Counted from the stretch's first letter, positions 1-9,825 are shown. The stretch: DNA of 64,000 bases from Xanthomonas rydalmerensis (GCF_033170385.1 NZ_CP126170.1:4240001-4304000); one strand, 5' to 3'. Numbers and translations: made by a program. The notes: a model not told the origin generated them from the letters alone.

Positions 1-118
1 ACTGCCGCGCGCGCGCCAGGTCGCCGTCCTTGAGCCGGCCCTTGGCCAGCAACGCCGCGATGATGCGGGTTTCGGGCGTCTCCACGGCGACGACAGTGTC
101 CTTCACGAGCGCATTCAC
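1..118 (-). CDS. xpsE: Type II secretion ATPase GspE/XpsE, N-terminal fragment
   Basis: Only the first 39 codons are inside the window; the gene continues past its left edge. The reading starts at a GTG at 118, preceded by GGGAGG about six bases upstream, which decides the start. The peptide contains ETRIIAALLAKGRLKDGDLA followed by RARQ. This is the pattern of the N1 domain of GspE-type ATPases (a helix, then LKD.DL.RARQ) and closely resembles what I recall of Xanthomonas XpsE. XpsE is the cytoplasmic hexameric ATPase that powers type II secretion by docking on XpsL through this N-terminal domain. A PilB-type pilus ATPase shares the fold, but the protease and pectate lyase nearby fit type II secretion better. 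The Walker motifs are not visible because the fragment is short. Confidence 0.72.
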   Translation of the reverse strand, partial: MNALVKDTVVAVETPETRIIAALLAKGRLKDGDLARARQ

Positions 119-338
119 GCGATCCCTCCCAGATGACCGTGCGACTTTAGCAGTTCGGCATGACCCGACGCCGAATCCGACCCGCTCCCCTGCCGCTGTC
201 TACCGGGCGGCCAGGAAGCGGGTGCAGGCAGGCCCGTCGCGGTCATCGGCCTGACATCCTGGCAGGACATGCTGATAAGTTGCGTAGCGCACCATGGCGA
301 CCGCGGAGCAGGCCGCACGGCGCTGCCCCCCCAGACGC

Positions 339-366
339 AGGAAACCCGGCCGCAGCCGGGTTTCCT
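339..366 (-). terminator. Hairpin terminator downstream of the S8 protease
   Basis: AGGAAACCCGGC at 339-350 and GCCGGGTTTCCT at 355-366 form a perfect 12-bp stem with a CGCA loop, 35 bases beyond the protease stop. No clear T tract follows on the minus strand, so it may be a weak intrinsic terminator or a 3' end stabiliser. The rest of the gap, 119-338, shows only the ribosome-binding site of the secretion ATPase. Confidence 0.6.
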
Positions 367-400
367 GGAACCGCATGGCGCTTCCCTGCGCCGCGTGCGC

Positions 401-2296
401 TTACTGGCGCGCGACCAGGCTCACGCCGTTGTAGGCGCTCTCGCCGACCAGCTTGATGTAGTAGGTGCCGGCCTGCGGCGCGGTGAAGCGCACCGTCTCG
501 TTGTTGCCCGGACGGGTCGACTTGGCGTCGGCGTTGCCGGTACCCGGCTCCTTGCCGAAGCTGACATACAGCGACACGTTGCCGCTGCCGCCGTAGGTGA
601 GGAAGCTCAGCACCGCACCGGCCTTGGCCTCGAAGCTGTACAGCACCTCGTTGCCCGCGGCACCGGCGAGGCCCGCCACCGCCACCTTGTTGGTCAGCGC
701 GGTCGCCGGCGGCGCGCACTGCTCGGTGGCCGGATCGCACGGTTCTTCCAGCGCCTTGGCCAGGGCGGCCTTGGCGTCGACGATGCCGGTGCCGATCGGG
801 GTGCTGGACGGGATCGACACCGGGAACGGACGCGCGGTCTGCTTGAGCAGGGTCTCCAGCGCCGCCGGGGTCAGCGGTGCCTTGCCCGCGGCGATCAGCG
901 CGCTCTGCACCAGCGCACCGACCGCGGCCACGTGCGGCGAGGCCATCGAGGTGCCGCCCAGGCCCATGTAGGTGTAGCTGCCGGAGGTGGGCGTGGTCGC
1001 ACCGTTGTACCCGTTCTGCCAGATGTAGCCGCCCGGGTTGCCGTCGACGCTGCCGCCGCCGCCCGGACCGGACAGGTCCACCTTGGCGCCGAAGTTGGAG
1101 TAGTAGGTGATGCCGCCGGTGATGCGGGTGGCGCCGACCGCGATCACGTTGTCGCAGCTGGCCGGGCTGAAGTTGGCGGCATTGGCGGTGCTGTTGCCGG
1201 CGGCCACCACCACGGTGGTCCCGCGCGACACCGCGCCGTTGATCGCCTCCTGGGTGGCGCTGTCGCAAGCGCCGCCGCCGCCCAGGCTCATGTTGATGAC
1301 CTCGGCCGGGTTCTGGTTGGCCGGCACGCCGGACACGGTGCCGCCGGAGGCCCAGATGATGGCGTCGGCGATGTCGGAGGTGTAGCCGCCGCACTTGCCG
1401 AGCACGCGCACCGGCAGCACGGTGGCGTTGGGCGCCACGCCGGCCATGCCGATGCCGTTGTTGGTGGCTTCGGCGACGGTGCCGGCGACGTGGCTGCCGT
1501 GCCAGGAGCTGTCCTCGGCCACCGAGCCGGCGTAGCACTCGTTGTCGTTCTCCACCCAGTCGCCGTAGTCCAGCGCGCCCGGCACGCGGGCGTCGGTCGG
1601 ACGCCGCGAGGTCGCCGCGTCGGAGATGAAGTCGTAGCCCTGCAGCAGGTTCACCGCCACGTCCGGGTGGTTCGGCAGGATGCCGGTATCGAGCACCGCG
1701 ACCACCACGCCGTCGCCCTTGGACACATCCCACGCGGCCGGCAGGTTGATGCCACCGGTGGCGTTGCTGTAGTGCCACTGGTACTGCGCGTACAGCGGAT
1801 CGTTGGGCACCAGCTGCGGCTGCACCTGCGAGGCGGCCCGCAGCACATCGACCGGGCGCAGCTTGGCGTCGACCTGCGCGTACTTCACCGTCGGGTCGGC
1901 GGCGATCTCCGCCACCACCTTGTGCAGGTCGGCCTTGCTCAGCTTGCCGGTCAGGCGGATCAGGTCCGCGCCGATGCCCAGGGTGCGCACGTACTCGGCG
2001 CGCACGCTGGCCGCGGCCGCGCGCGAGATGCCGTTGCCGCCGCCGAGGCTGGCGCGGCCCACCGCCGACTGCACGGTCGACAGCTTGGCGCTGCGGTCGC
2101 TGGCCGCGGCGGTGCCGGCGTTGTAGCGCACCAGGATGCGGTTGGAGGTCACCGCATCGGCCGGCGCGGACGTGCCCGGTTCCTTGACCGGCAGCGGCGC
2201 CGAAGCGCTGGCCGCGATCGCGCTCGAGGCTCCCAGCGACATCGCCAGCATGGCGGCGGCGATGGCATTGATACGAAGGTTTTGCTTGTCGATCAC
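401..2296 (-). CDS. Secreted S8 family (subtilisin-like) serine protease
   Basis: This is an extracellular protease of 631 residues. A Sec signal peptide covers about residues 1-29 (hydrophobic AIAAAMLAMSLGASSAIAA). An inhibitor-like propeptide follows at about 50-150. The subtilisin catalytic domain is at about 190-510, with Asp203 in VAVLDTG, His266 in HGSHVAGT, oxyanion Asn368 in AAGN and Ser450 in GTSMASPHVA; all are intact. The tail, about 545-631, looks like a bacterial pre-peptidase C-terminal (PPC) domain (VRFTAPQAGTYYIKL), which is usually removed on maturation. The family is a common type II secretion substrate in plant-pathogenic xanthomonads and the secretion ATPase lies next to it, so export by Xps is likely but inferred. 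The gene follows the adhesin in the same direction after a 156-base gap. Confidence 0.93.
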   Translation of the reverse strand: MIDKQNLRINAIAAAMLAMSLGASSAIAASASAPLPVKEPGTSAPADAVTSNRILVRYNAGTAAASDRSAKLSTVQSAVGRASLGGGNGISRAAAASVRAEYVRTLGIGADLIRLTGKLSKADLHKVVAEIAADPTVKYAQVDAKLRPVDVLRAASQVQPQLVPNDPLYAQYQWHYSNATGGINLPAAWDVSKGDGVVVAVLDTGILPNHPDVAVNLLQGYDFISDAATSRRPTDARVPGALDYGDWVENDNECYAGSVAEDSSWHGSHVAGTVAEATNNGIGMAGVAPNATVLPVRVLGKCGGYTSDIADAIIWASGGTVSGVPANQNPAEVINMSLGGGGACDSATQEAINGAVSRGTTVVVAAGNSTANAANFSPASCDNVIAVGATRITGGITYYSNFGAKVDLSGPGGGGSVDGNPGGYIWQNGYNGATTPTSGSYTYMGLGGTSMASPHVAAVGALVQSALIAAGKAPLTPAALETLLKQTARPFPVSIPSSTPIGTGIVDAKAALAKALEEPCDPATEQCAPPATALTNKVAVAGLAGAAGNEVLYSFEAKAGAVLSFLTYGGSGNVSLYVSFGKEPGTGNADAKSTRPGNNETVRFTAPQAGTYYIKLVGESAYNGVSLVARQ

Positions 2297-2418
2297 GTTG
2301 ACGTCCTCTTCAAAGTTTCGTGGATCAGGCGACAGTTGCGGCCGTAAAACTCCCTTTTCCGAATCCGTTGGCCGGCCCAGCCAAGGTCCTGTGGTCTGCC
2401 CCCTCAGGCCATTGCGTG

Positions 2419-2446
2419 GCGGACGGCGGCACGCGCCGCCGTCCGC
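2419..2446 (-). terminator. Hairpin terminator downstream of the adhesin
   Basis: GCGGACGGCGGC (2419-2430) and GCCGCCGTCCGC (2435-2446) form a perfect 12-bp stem with an ACGC loop, six bases beyond the adhesin stop. It lacks a T tract. It separates the adhesin from the protease, which suggests that the two are separate transcripts. Confidence 0.6.
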
Positions 2447-2452
2447 GATGGA

Positions 2453-5400
2453 TCACCAGCCGAAACCGGCACCGATGCCGATGGAGCTGTCGTCGCTGCT
2501 GAACGCACCGCCGATGGTCACGGTGGCGCGATCGCTGAAGGCACGCTGGTAGCCCACCGACAGCGCCGACTCGCCGTTCTGGAAGCCGATGCCGGCGCCG
2601 ACCCGGTTCTGGGTGCGGATGCCGGCGGCGCTGGTGGCCATGTTGAGCATGGCCGCGCTCATCGCGCCCTGGCGGTCGATGCGGCGGTCCTGGTCGCGCA
2701 ACCGCGCATCGACGTCGCCGCGCAGCACCTCGAAGCTGTCGGCCATGGTGCCGAAGCGCGCATCGGTGTACGACTTGGCGGTGGCCACGCCGTTGTCGAG
2801 CTGGCTCTTGTTGACCGCATCGGTGGCCTGGGTGCCGGCGGCGACGTTGGCGAGCTGGCGCTCGTTGCCGGCGCTGCCGATCGAGACCGTCTGCGCACGA
2901 TCGGCCACCGAACCCTGCCCCAATGCGACCGCACCCTGCGCCGTGGCGCTGGCGCCCTGGCCGAGGGCGGTGCCCGAAGCCGCGCTGACGCTGGCGCCCT
3001 CGCCCATCGCCACCGCATTGGTCGCCACCGCCGCGATGTGGCTGTTGGCGCCCACCGCGGTGCTGCCGTCGGCATTGACCTTGGCGTTGCTGCCGATCGC
3101 GGTGTCGTTGGGGCCATGCGCATACGCGCTGCCGCCGATGGCGGTGCCGGTGACGTCGTTGGCGCGCGCGGCGGTCCCCACCGCCGTGGCACTGGAGGCC
3201 ACCGCCACATTCTCGCCGACCTGCGCAGTGCCGATGCTTCCGGACACCGGCGTCGCCGCTGCTGCAGTGGCAGCCGTCGCTGCCGACGCCGCAGGCGCAG
3301 CCTCGGCCTGCACGGCCACCGCACTGGTACCGACCATGCGTGCGCTGCGTGCCGCGGTGGCGCTGCCGCCGCTGCGCGCATCCAGTTCGCTGACCTTGCC
3401 ATCCAGCGCTGCCAGCGCCGCGCCGACGTTGTTGTAGCTGGCACCCTGGATCACGTAGGTCGGCGCCACGAACAGGCCTTGCGCACCGAGCCCGGCACCG
3501 CCGCCCAGGAACGTGGCCATGTTGCTCAGCGACTGGTACAGCTGCCCGCCGTTGATCGCCTCGGTGCTGCCGGCGGCAAGGCTGCCGGCGGTCAGGTTGA
3601 CGATGCGCCGGGTGGCCGGGCCGCCGCGGCCGTTGCCGCTGCCCAGCGACACGGTGTCGGCCTCGTACACGCGCGAGCCGGCGCCGAGCGCGACTGCGTT
3701 GTCCGCCGAGACACCGGCATTGGCGCCGAGCGCGACGCCGTTGCTGCCGCTGTTGCGGACGAAGCTGTTGTAGCCCATCGCCACGCCGTTCTCGCCGATC
3801 GCATTGGTCTGCAGGCCGATCGCGGTGCTGCGCGCACCGGTCGCCGAGCTGCCGGCACCGTTGGCGGTGGCACCGGCGCCGGCGGCGACGCTGCCCACGC
3901 CCAGCGCGGAACTGCGCAGGCCGCTGGCGATAGCGCCGGCACCGGCCGCGGTGCTGTCCACGCCACTGGCGCTGGCCACCGCGGTGCCGGAACTCTGGAA
4001 GCGCGCACTGGTGTCGCCGGCGGCGGTGGCCACCGCGTCCAGCTGCGCCTTGTTCACCGCATCGTTGGCGTTGACCGCGGCATCGACATTGGTGATGCGG
4101 CGCGTCGCCGGTGCGCTGACCCCGTTGCCGCCACCCACCGACACCACGTTGGCTTCGCTGGTGCGCGCGCCCGAGCCCAGGGCGACGCTGCCGGCGCCGC
4201 TGGCCGACGCGTTGATGCCCAGCGCCGTGGCATTGGTGCCGCCGAAGGCGAAGGCGTTCTGGCCGATCGCGGTGCCGCCCTGCGCCGTGGCCCAGGCGAA
4301 CTGGCCGACCGAGGTGGTCTGCGCCGCCGTGGCCCAGGCCGAGGCACCGAGCGCGGTCGCATCTTCGCCGGTGGCGCGGGCGCTATTGCCCAGCGCCGAC
4401 GCATAGGCACCGGACGCGGTGCTGCCCCACCCCAGCGCCGAGGCGTAGTTGCCTGCCGCCGCCGCGCCGTAGCCGAACGCGCTGGTGCGGGTGCCGCTGG
4501 CGGCGCTGAAGGCACCGACCGCGGTGCTGTAGTCGCTGCTGGCGGCAGCCTTGTAGCCGTCGGCAGTGGCCTGCAGTCCGCTGGCGATGGCACCGGCGCC
4601 GCTGGCGCTGCTGAACGTGCCGCTGGCCTGCGCCCCCGCGCCCAGCGCGGTGGCGCCGGCGGCGCTGGCGGTGGTGGTGCCGTCGAGCAGCACGTTGCCC
4701 GACGCATCGGTGTAGTACAGCGAGCCGCCGATCGCGGTGCTGGATTCGCCGGTGGCCGTGGCGTTGTAGCCGGACGCGGTGGCGTAGCGGGCACCGGCCA
4801 GCGCACCGCTGCCGAACGCCGAGGCGCCGGTGCCGTAGGCGTTGCTGGCCTCGCCGGCGGCGGTGGCGTAATTGCCTTCCACGTAGCTGCCGACATCGTC
4901 GGCCGGATCGCTGCCGCCGCTGGCCTTGAACTGCTTGCCGGTGGCATCGGCGGACTGCTTCACCGCGTCGAGCTGGGCGACGTTGACCGCGTCGGTGGCC
5001 TCGGTACCGGCGGCGACGCTGGTGATCTGCCGCTCGTTGCCGGCACTGCCCACCGAGACGGTGTTGTCGCGCGCCGCCTCGGAGTTCGCCCCCAGAGCCA
5101 CGCTGTTGACGCCGGACGCGTACGCGCCGTAGCCGAAGGCGCTGGCGCTGTCGGCGCTTGCGTAGCTGAGGCTGCCGAGCGCACTGCTGAAGTCCGCGGT
5201 GGCGCCGGCGCCGGCGCCGAACGCCGCGCTGTTGGCGCCCGAGGCCTCGGCCGGAATCAGGCCGAAGAACGAGGTGCCGCCGACCGCCACGCTCTCCTCG
5301 CCGGAGGCCACGCTGTACTCGCCCACGGCCACGCTGCCGCTGCCGGAGGCGGTGGAGGACACGCCGACCGCGGTGCCGTAGCTGCCGGACGCCAGCGCGC

Positions 5401-8400
5401 CATAGCCCAGTGCCGAGGACAGGTAGCCGGTGGCCTCGCTGTAGCCGCCCAGCGCGGTGCCGCCGGTGCCCGAGGCGGTGCTGCGGAAGCCGGTCGCCGT
5501 GGCCTGGTTGTCCGAGGCCACCGCTTCATTGCCGGTGGCAGTGGCGTAGGTGCCGCTGGCCTGCGCACCGGCACCGCTGGCGGTGGCGCCGATCTCGCTG
5601 GCCTGGGCGTTGCTGCCGATGGCGATGCTGTTCTCGCCCGACGCCTGGCTGGTGTTGCCCAGCGCAACCGCGTCGACGCCGCTGGACACGGCGTTGAAGC
5701 CGATCGCGGTCGCCCCGGCAGCCACGGCATTGGCGCCGCCGCCGAGCGCGGTGGCACCGTCGCCGGTGGCGTTGGCCGCCTCGCCGGCGGCCAGCGCGTT
5801 GTCGCCGTCGACCAGCGCACCGGCATCGCTGTCGGCGCTGCCGCTGGCCTGGAAGTACTTGCTGGTCGTCGCCGCCGCCTGCTTCACCGCATCCAGCTGC
5901 GCGACGTTGACCGCGTCGGTGGCTTCGGTGCCGGCGGCGACGTTGGTGATCTGCCGTTCCTGCCCGGCACTGCCCACCGACACGCTGTAGGCGCGGTCGG
6001 CAACCGCCCCGGCACCCAGCGCCACCGCATTGGCGGCGGTGGCCTCGCTGCCGGCGCCGAGGCTGATCGCGCTTTCCGCATCGGCCACGGTGTTGGTGCC
6101 GATGGCGATGGTGTTGACCTGATTGCCCAGCGCCTGGAAGCCCATCGCCACGCTGTAGTTGCCGTAACCGAAGGCGCCGCGGCCGACCGCGGTGGCGCTC
6201 AGACCCGGCGCCCAGCTGTTGAAGCCGATCGAGGTGGCGCCGCTGCCGCTGGCCCATGCACCGGTACCGAACGCCGAGGCATTGGCGCCGGTGGCCCAGG
6301 CCGAGGCACCGAACGCCGACGCGCCGTCGGCAGTGGCCCAGGCGTAGGCGCCGACCGCACTGGCGTCCTCGCCGCTGGCCCAGGCGTTGTCGCCCTGCGC
6401 CAGGCTGTAGTTGCCGGTCGCGCGCGCCTTGTAGCCGCCGGCGGTGCTGTGGTCGCCGGTGGCCTGCGCACCGTAGCCCGTGGCGGTGGCGACGCTGCCG
6501 GTGGCCTGCGCGCCCGCACCGAGTGCGGTGGCGTTCTCGCCGGCATTGGCGCCGACCAGCACCGGCTTGCCGTCGGCATCGACGATCGGCTGGTTGTACT
6601 GGTCGTAGGCCTGGCCGCGGCCGCCGATCGCGGTGCCGCCCGTGCCGCCGGCGCTGCTGCCGTTGCCCAGCGCCACCGCGTCGTCGCCCATCGCCGCCGC
6701 GCCGCTACCGAACGCCGCCGCGCCGCTGCCGTAGGCATTGGCCGCATCGCCGGCGGCCAGCGCGCCCTCGCCGTCGGCATAGGCGCCGACCGCGCCGCCG
6801 CCGTGCGCGAAGAACTTGGAGGTATCTTCGGCGGTGGCGCGCACCGCATCCAGCTGCGCAAGGTTGACCGCATCGGTGGACTGCGTGCCCGCGGCGACGT
6901 TGACGACCTGCCGCTCGCTGCCGGCATCGCCGACCGACACCGTATTGGCGCGGCGCGCCACCGCGTTGGCGCCCAGCGCCACGCTGTCGGCGGCCAGCGC
7001 GGTGCTGTAATAGCCGACCGCGGTGCTGTTGGCGCCGCTGGCCCAGGACTGCGCGCCCAGCGCGCTGGCGAAGGCGCCCGGCGCATAGGCGAAGTAGCCC
7101 AGCGCGGTGCTCTGCAGGCCCGAGGCTTCGGTCATGCTGCCGTTGGCGGTGGCGTAGTTGCCCGAAGCGATGGCACCGGCGCCGAACGCGGCCGCATTGG
7201 TGCCGCTGGCCTGGGTCTGCACGAACAGGCCCAGACCCGGGATCAGGTCGGCCGGACCGCCGACCGCGACGCTGCTGGTGCCGGTGGCCGCGCTCTGCGT
7301 GCCGACCGCCGTGGCGTAGTCGCCGGTGGCATTGGCCACCGCGCCGAAGGCCGCCGCCTGCGCACCGCCGGCGTAGGCGCCCACGCCCACCGCCGAGGCG
7401 GCGAAACCGCTGGCATCGGCGCTGGCGCCCAGCGCGGTGCCACCGACCCCGGCGCTGGTGGCGCCGGTATCCACCGCCACCCCGCTCTTGGTGATCAGCG
7501 GCTCGCCGTTGGCGTCCACTGCCACCCCGCCGACCGCCACCGCCGCCGGCCCGGTGGCCTGCGCATTGGTGCCGAAGGCGGCGCTGTTCTGCCCGGCCGC
7601 GACCGCGCCACTGCCCACGGCGGTGGCCCCGTTGTTGAGCGCATCGGCGCCGGCGCCGAGCGCGGTGCTGCCGTTGCCGATGGCATTGGCGGCCTCGCCG
7701 GCGGCCAGCGCGTCGTCACCTTCGACGTAGGCGCCGGCATCGCTGCTGGCACTGCCGCTGGCCTGGAAATACTTGCCGGTGGTGGCCGCGGCCTGCTTCA
7801 CCGCGTCCAGTTGCGCCACGTTGACCGCATCGGTGCCTTCGGTACCGGCGGCGACGTTGGCGATCTGCCGCTCCTTGCCGGCAGTGCCGACCGAGACGGT
7901 ATTGGCGCGATCGGCGACCGTGCCCTGGCCAAGCGCGACGCTGCCGCTGGCGGCGGCCTTGGCGCCGTAGCCCAGCGCGGTGGAATCGTCGGCCTGCGCC
8001 CAGGACGCGGCGCCGAACGCGGCGCTGGAGGCGCCGTCGGCCGAACTCAGCCAGCCGACCGAGGTGGAGAACGCGCCGTTGGCCCAGGCACCGGCGCCGA
8101 ACGCGCTGCCGCCCTCGCCCTGCGCCTCGGTGGTGAACAGGCCGAGCACGCTGCCGCCGACCGCGGTACTGGACGCGCCGCTGGCCAGGCTCGAATAGCC
8201 CAGCGCCACGGCGTTGCCGCCGCTGGCGTTGGCGCCGTAGCCGACCGCGGAAGCGAAGTCGCCACCGGCCTGGCTGAAGCCACCGTTGGCGGTCGCGGCC
8301 AGCCCGGTGGCCGCGGCGGAAAAGCCGGTGGCGGTGCTCTGCAGGCCGTCGGCGCGCGCCGCCGTGCCCAGTGCGGTGGAGAACGCACCATTGGCCTGCG

Positions 8401-9439
8401 CGCCGGCGCCAAACGCGCTGGCGCCCTGCTCGGCCGCGGTGGTGGTGCCTTCCAGCTGCACCTGGCCGTTCTCGTCGACGATCGACAGCGCACCGCCGAC
8501 CGCGGTCGCCGAGGCGCCGACGGCGGTGGCGTTGCTGCCGACCGCGGTGGCATTGCCGCCCAGGGTGGTGGCGCCGCTGCCGAGCGCGCTGGCGCCGTTG
8601 CCGATGGCGTTGGCGCCTTCGCCGGCGGCGATCGCATTGGCACCCTCCACGTAGGCACCGGCATCGCTGGCGTCGCTGCCGCTGGACTGGAAGTACTTGG
8701 CAGTGGTGTCGGCGGTCTGCTTGACCGCGTCCAGCTGCGCCACGTTGACCGCGTCGGTGGCTTCGGTGCCGGCGGCCACATTGGTGATCTGGCGTTCGTT
8801 GCCGGCCTTGCCGACCGAGACGCTGTCGTCGCGGTCGGCCACCGCATCGGCGCCCAGCGCCACGCTGTTGCGGCCTTGCGCGACCGCGCTGTTGCCCAGC
8901 GCGGTGCTGTTGAAGCCGCTGGCGCTGGAGAAGCCGCCGACCGCGGTGGCGTACTCGCCCGTCGCGTCGGCCGCCACGCCGACCGCGGCGCTGGCGGCGC
9001 CGGAGGCGATGCTCTCGGCGCCGAGCGCGGTCGCGCCATCGCCGCTGGCGGTGCTGTAGTAGCCGAGCGCGCTGGCCTCCACGCCGCTGGTTTCGCTGAG
9101 CGTGCCGCTGGCCACGCTGCCGTCGCCGCTGGCATTGCTGGCCGCGCCGGTCGCGGTGCTCTGCGCGCCGCTGGCGTTGCTCTCTGCACCGACCGCGGTG
9201 GCGTAGTCGCCGCTGGCGCTGGCGTTGTCGCCGATCTGCAGGGCCTGCGCCTGGGCGCTGGTGGGAAGGGCGCCCGCGCCCAGCGCCAGGGCGATCGCGC
9301 CGGCCAGGGCCAGGCCGTGTGCGCGTGCGGCGCGGCGGTCGCGGACGACGGCGCCGCGCGCATCGCCGCTGGCCAGTTCCGATGCCACGACCCACATCCC
9401 CAGTGCGTTGTTCCAGACCTTGCGATAAATCCGATTCAT
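2453..9439 (-). CDS. Giant trimeric autotransporter adhesin (YadA/Hep-Hag family, XadA-like)
   Basis: A 2328-residue surface adhesin (type Vc secretion). I chose the ATG at 9439 because GAGGAG lies just upstream and the peptide then begins MNRIYRKVWNNALGMWVVAS, the canonical extended signal peptide (ESPR); a longer frame to 9475 is open but unnecessary. The signal region ends near TSAQAQA. The passenger is almost entirely 14-residue YadA-head (Hep/Hag) repeats of type A.G..A.ASG..ATA.G. They are interrupted by eight neck modules of type ERQITNVAAGTEATDAVNVA followed by QLDAVK; five are near-identical and three diverged. A coiled coil (DSFEVLRGDVDARLRDQDRR) leads to the YadA anchor, whose last strands end in GIGAGFGW. 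It should trimerise, form a 12-stranded barrel and mediate attachment. XadA of Xanthomonas oryzae belongs to this family but is, as far as I recall, much shorter. The internal repeats make it a candidate for length variation. Confidence 0.95.
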   Translation of the reverse strand: MNRIYRKVWNNALGMWVVASELASGDARGAVVRDRRAARAHGLALAGAIALALGAGALPTSAQAQALQIGDNASASGDYATAVGAESNASGAQSTATGAASNASGDGSVASGTLSETSGVEASALGYYSTASGDGATALGAESIASGAASAAVGVAADATGEYATAVGGFSSASGFNSTALGNSAVAQGRNSVALGADAVADRDDSVSVGKAGNERQITNVAAGTEATDAVNVAQLDAVKQTADTTAKYFQSSGSDASDAGAYVEGANAIAAGEGANAIGNGASALGSGATTLGGNATAVGSNATAVGASATAVGGALSIVDENGQVQLEGTTTAAEQGASAFGAGAQANGAFSTALGTAARADGLQSTATGFSAAATGLAATANGGFSQAGGDFASAVGYGANASGGNAVALGYSSLASGASSTAVGGSVLGLFTTEAQGEGGSAFGAGAWANGAFSTSVGWLSSADGASSAAFGAASWAQADDSTALGYGAKAAASGSVALGQGTVADRANTVSVGTAGKERQIANVAAGTEGTDAVNVAQLDAVKQAAATTGKYFQASGSASSDAGAYVEGDDALAAGEAANAIGNGSTALGAGADALNNGATAVGSGAVAAGQNSAAFGTNAQATGPAAVAVGGVAVDANGEPLITKSGVAVDTGATSAGVGGTALGASADASGFAASAVGVGAYAGGAQAAAFGAVANATGDYATAVGTQSAATGTSSVAVGGPADLIPGLGLFVQTQASGTNAAAFGAGAIASGNYATANGSMTEASGLQSTALGYFAYAPGAFASALGAQSWASGANSTAVGYYSTALAADSVALGANAVARRANTVSVGDAGSERQVVNVAAGTQSTDAVNLAQLDAVRATAEDTSKFFAHGGGAVGAYADGEGALAAGDAANAYGSGAAAFGSGAAAMGDDAVALGNGSSAGGTGGTAIGGRGQAYDQYNQPIVDADGKPVLVGANAGENATALGAGAQATGSVATATGYGAQATGDHSTAGGYKARATGNYSLAQGDNAWASGEDASAVGAYAWATADGASAFGASAWATGANASAFGTGAWASGSGATSIGFNSWAPGLSATAVGRGAFGYGNYSVAMGFQALGNQVNTIAIGTNTVADAESAISLGAGSEATAANAVALGAGAVADRAYSVSVGSAGQERQITNVAAGTEATDAVNVAQLDAVKQAAATTSKYFQASGSADSDAGALVDGDNALAAGEAANATGDGATALGGGANAVAAGATAIGFNAVSSGVDAVALGNTSQASGENSIAIGSNAQASEIGATASGAGAQASGTYATATGNEAVASDNQATATGFRSTASGTGGTALGGYSEATGYLSSALGYGALASGSYGTAVGVSSTASGSGSVAVGEYSVASGEESVAVGGTSFFGLIPAEASGANSAAFGAGAGATADFSSALGSLSYASADSASAFGYGAYASGVNSVALGANSEAARDNTVSVGSAGNERQITSVAAGTEATDAVNVAQLDAVKQSADATGKQFKASGGSDPADDVGSYVEGNYATAAGEASNAYGTGASAFGSGALAGARYATASGYNATATGESSTAIGGSLYYTDASGNVLLDGTTTASAAGATALGAGAQASGTFSSASGAGAIASGLQATADGYKAAASSDYSTAVGAFSAASGTRTSAFGYGAAAAGNYASALGWGSTASGAYASALGNSARATGEDATALGASAWATAAQTTSVGQFAWATAQGGTAIGQNAFAFGGTNATALGINASASGAGSVALGSGARTSEANVVSVGGGNGVSAPATRRITNVDAAVNANDAVNKAQLDAVATAAGDTSARFQSSGTAVASASGVDSTAAGAGAIASGLRSSALGVGSVAAGAGATANGAGSSATGARSTAIGLQTNAIGENGVAMGYNSFVRNSGSNGVALGANAGVSADNAVALGAGSRVYEADTVSLGSGNGRGGPATRRIVNLTAGSLAAGSTEAINGGQLYQSLSNMATFLGGGAGLGAQGLFVAPTYVIQGASYNNVGAALAALDGKVSELDARSGGSATAARSARMVGTSAVAVQAEAAPAASAATAATAAAATPVSGSIGTAQVGENVAVASSATAVGTAARANDVTGTAIGGSAYAHGPNDTAIGSNAKVNADGSTAVGANSHIAAVATNAVAMGEGASVSAASGTALGQGASATAQGAVALGQGSVADRAQTVSIGSAGNERQLANVAAGTQATDAVNKSQLDNGVATAKSYTDARFGTMADSFEVLRGDVDARLRDQDRRIDRQGAMSAAMLNMATSAAGIRTQNRVGAGIGFQNGESALSVGYQRAFSDRATVTIGGAFSSDDSSIGIGAGFGW

Positions 9440-9621
9440 CGACGACTGCTCCTCAATTCGGCTGGTTTTGGTCAAAAAGCCACCCTCGCCCGGCGTTCCG
9501 GCCGGCCGACCCCCTGTCGGTTTTTTGGTGCCGCACGTCCCTTACCGGGACGCGAGAGGCTCACGCCTGTCGCTGCTCGGAGCTGTAGATGAACCGAGGT
9601 GGAATGCGGAACTGACTCGAG

Positions 9622-9649
9622 TGTTAACTCGGCTTCGGAATTACGTCAA
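9622..9649 (-). promoter_or_regulatory. Possible sigma-70 promoter of the adhesin
   Basis: On the minus strand TTGACG (9649-9644) and TTAACA (9627-9622) are 16 bases apart, about 180 bases before the adhesin start, in an unusually AT-rich stretch. The -35 box overlaps the TCAAGT/ACTTGA dyad at 9646-9662, so the site could be repressor-controlled. The -10 match is weak. Confidence 0.35.
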
Positions 9650-9662
9650 GTTTTTGACTTGA
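9646..9662. promoter_or_regulatory. Dyad TCAAGT-N5-ACTTGA upstream of the adhesin
   Basis: This inverted repeat has six-base arms (9646-9651 and 9657-9662) around TTTTG. A second dyad with the same half-site, GTCAAG-GA-CTTGAC, lies at 9812-9825. Two spaced copies of one half-site pattern in the control region of a surface protein suggest binding sites for a dimeric regulator. No regulator is identified. Confidence 0.4.
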
Positions 9663-9811
9663 TGAGACACAGGTCGTGACAAAAGCCGCGAATTCAGCCT
9701 GGTTTCGTTAATTTTTCGACAAATATCAATGAAAACAATCAGGTCACGTCAATTTTTCGGCACGCACCTTGCCATTCTTGACATGCCGCCTTTCCGGCGA
9801 TTTCTTTTTCT

Positions 9812-9825
9812 GTCAAGGACTTGAC
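9812..9825. promoter_or_regulatory. Dyad GTCAAG-GA-CTTGAC, second copy
   Basis: This perfect six-base inverted repeat around GA shares its half-site with the dyad at 9646-9662, about 165 bases away. Confidence 0.4.

Noticed and set aside
269..2347. 692-codon plus-strand frame opposite the protease
   Set aside because: Shadow of a high-GC coding region; the opposite frame has an intact subtilisin triad.
3038..9592. 2184-codon open frame on the plus strand antisense to the adhesin
   Set aside because: It mirrors a repetitive GC-rich gene; the translation is Arg/Gly/Ala-rich with no domain, and the minus-strand frame has a signal peptide and an anchor.
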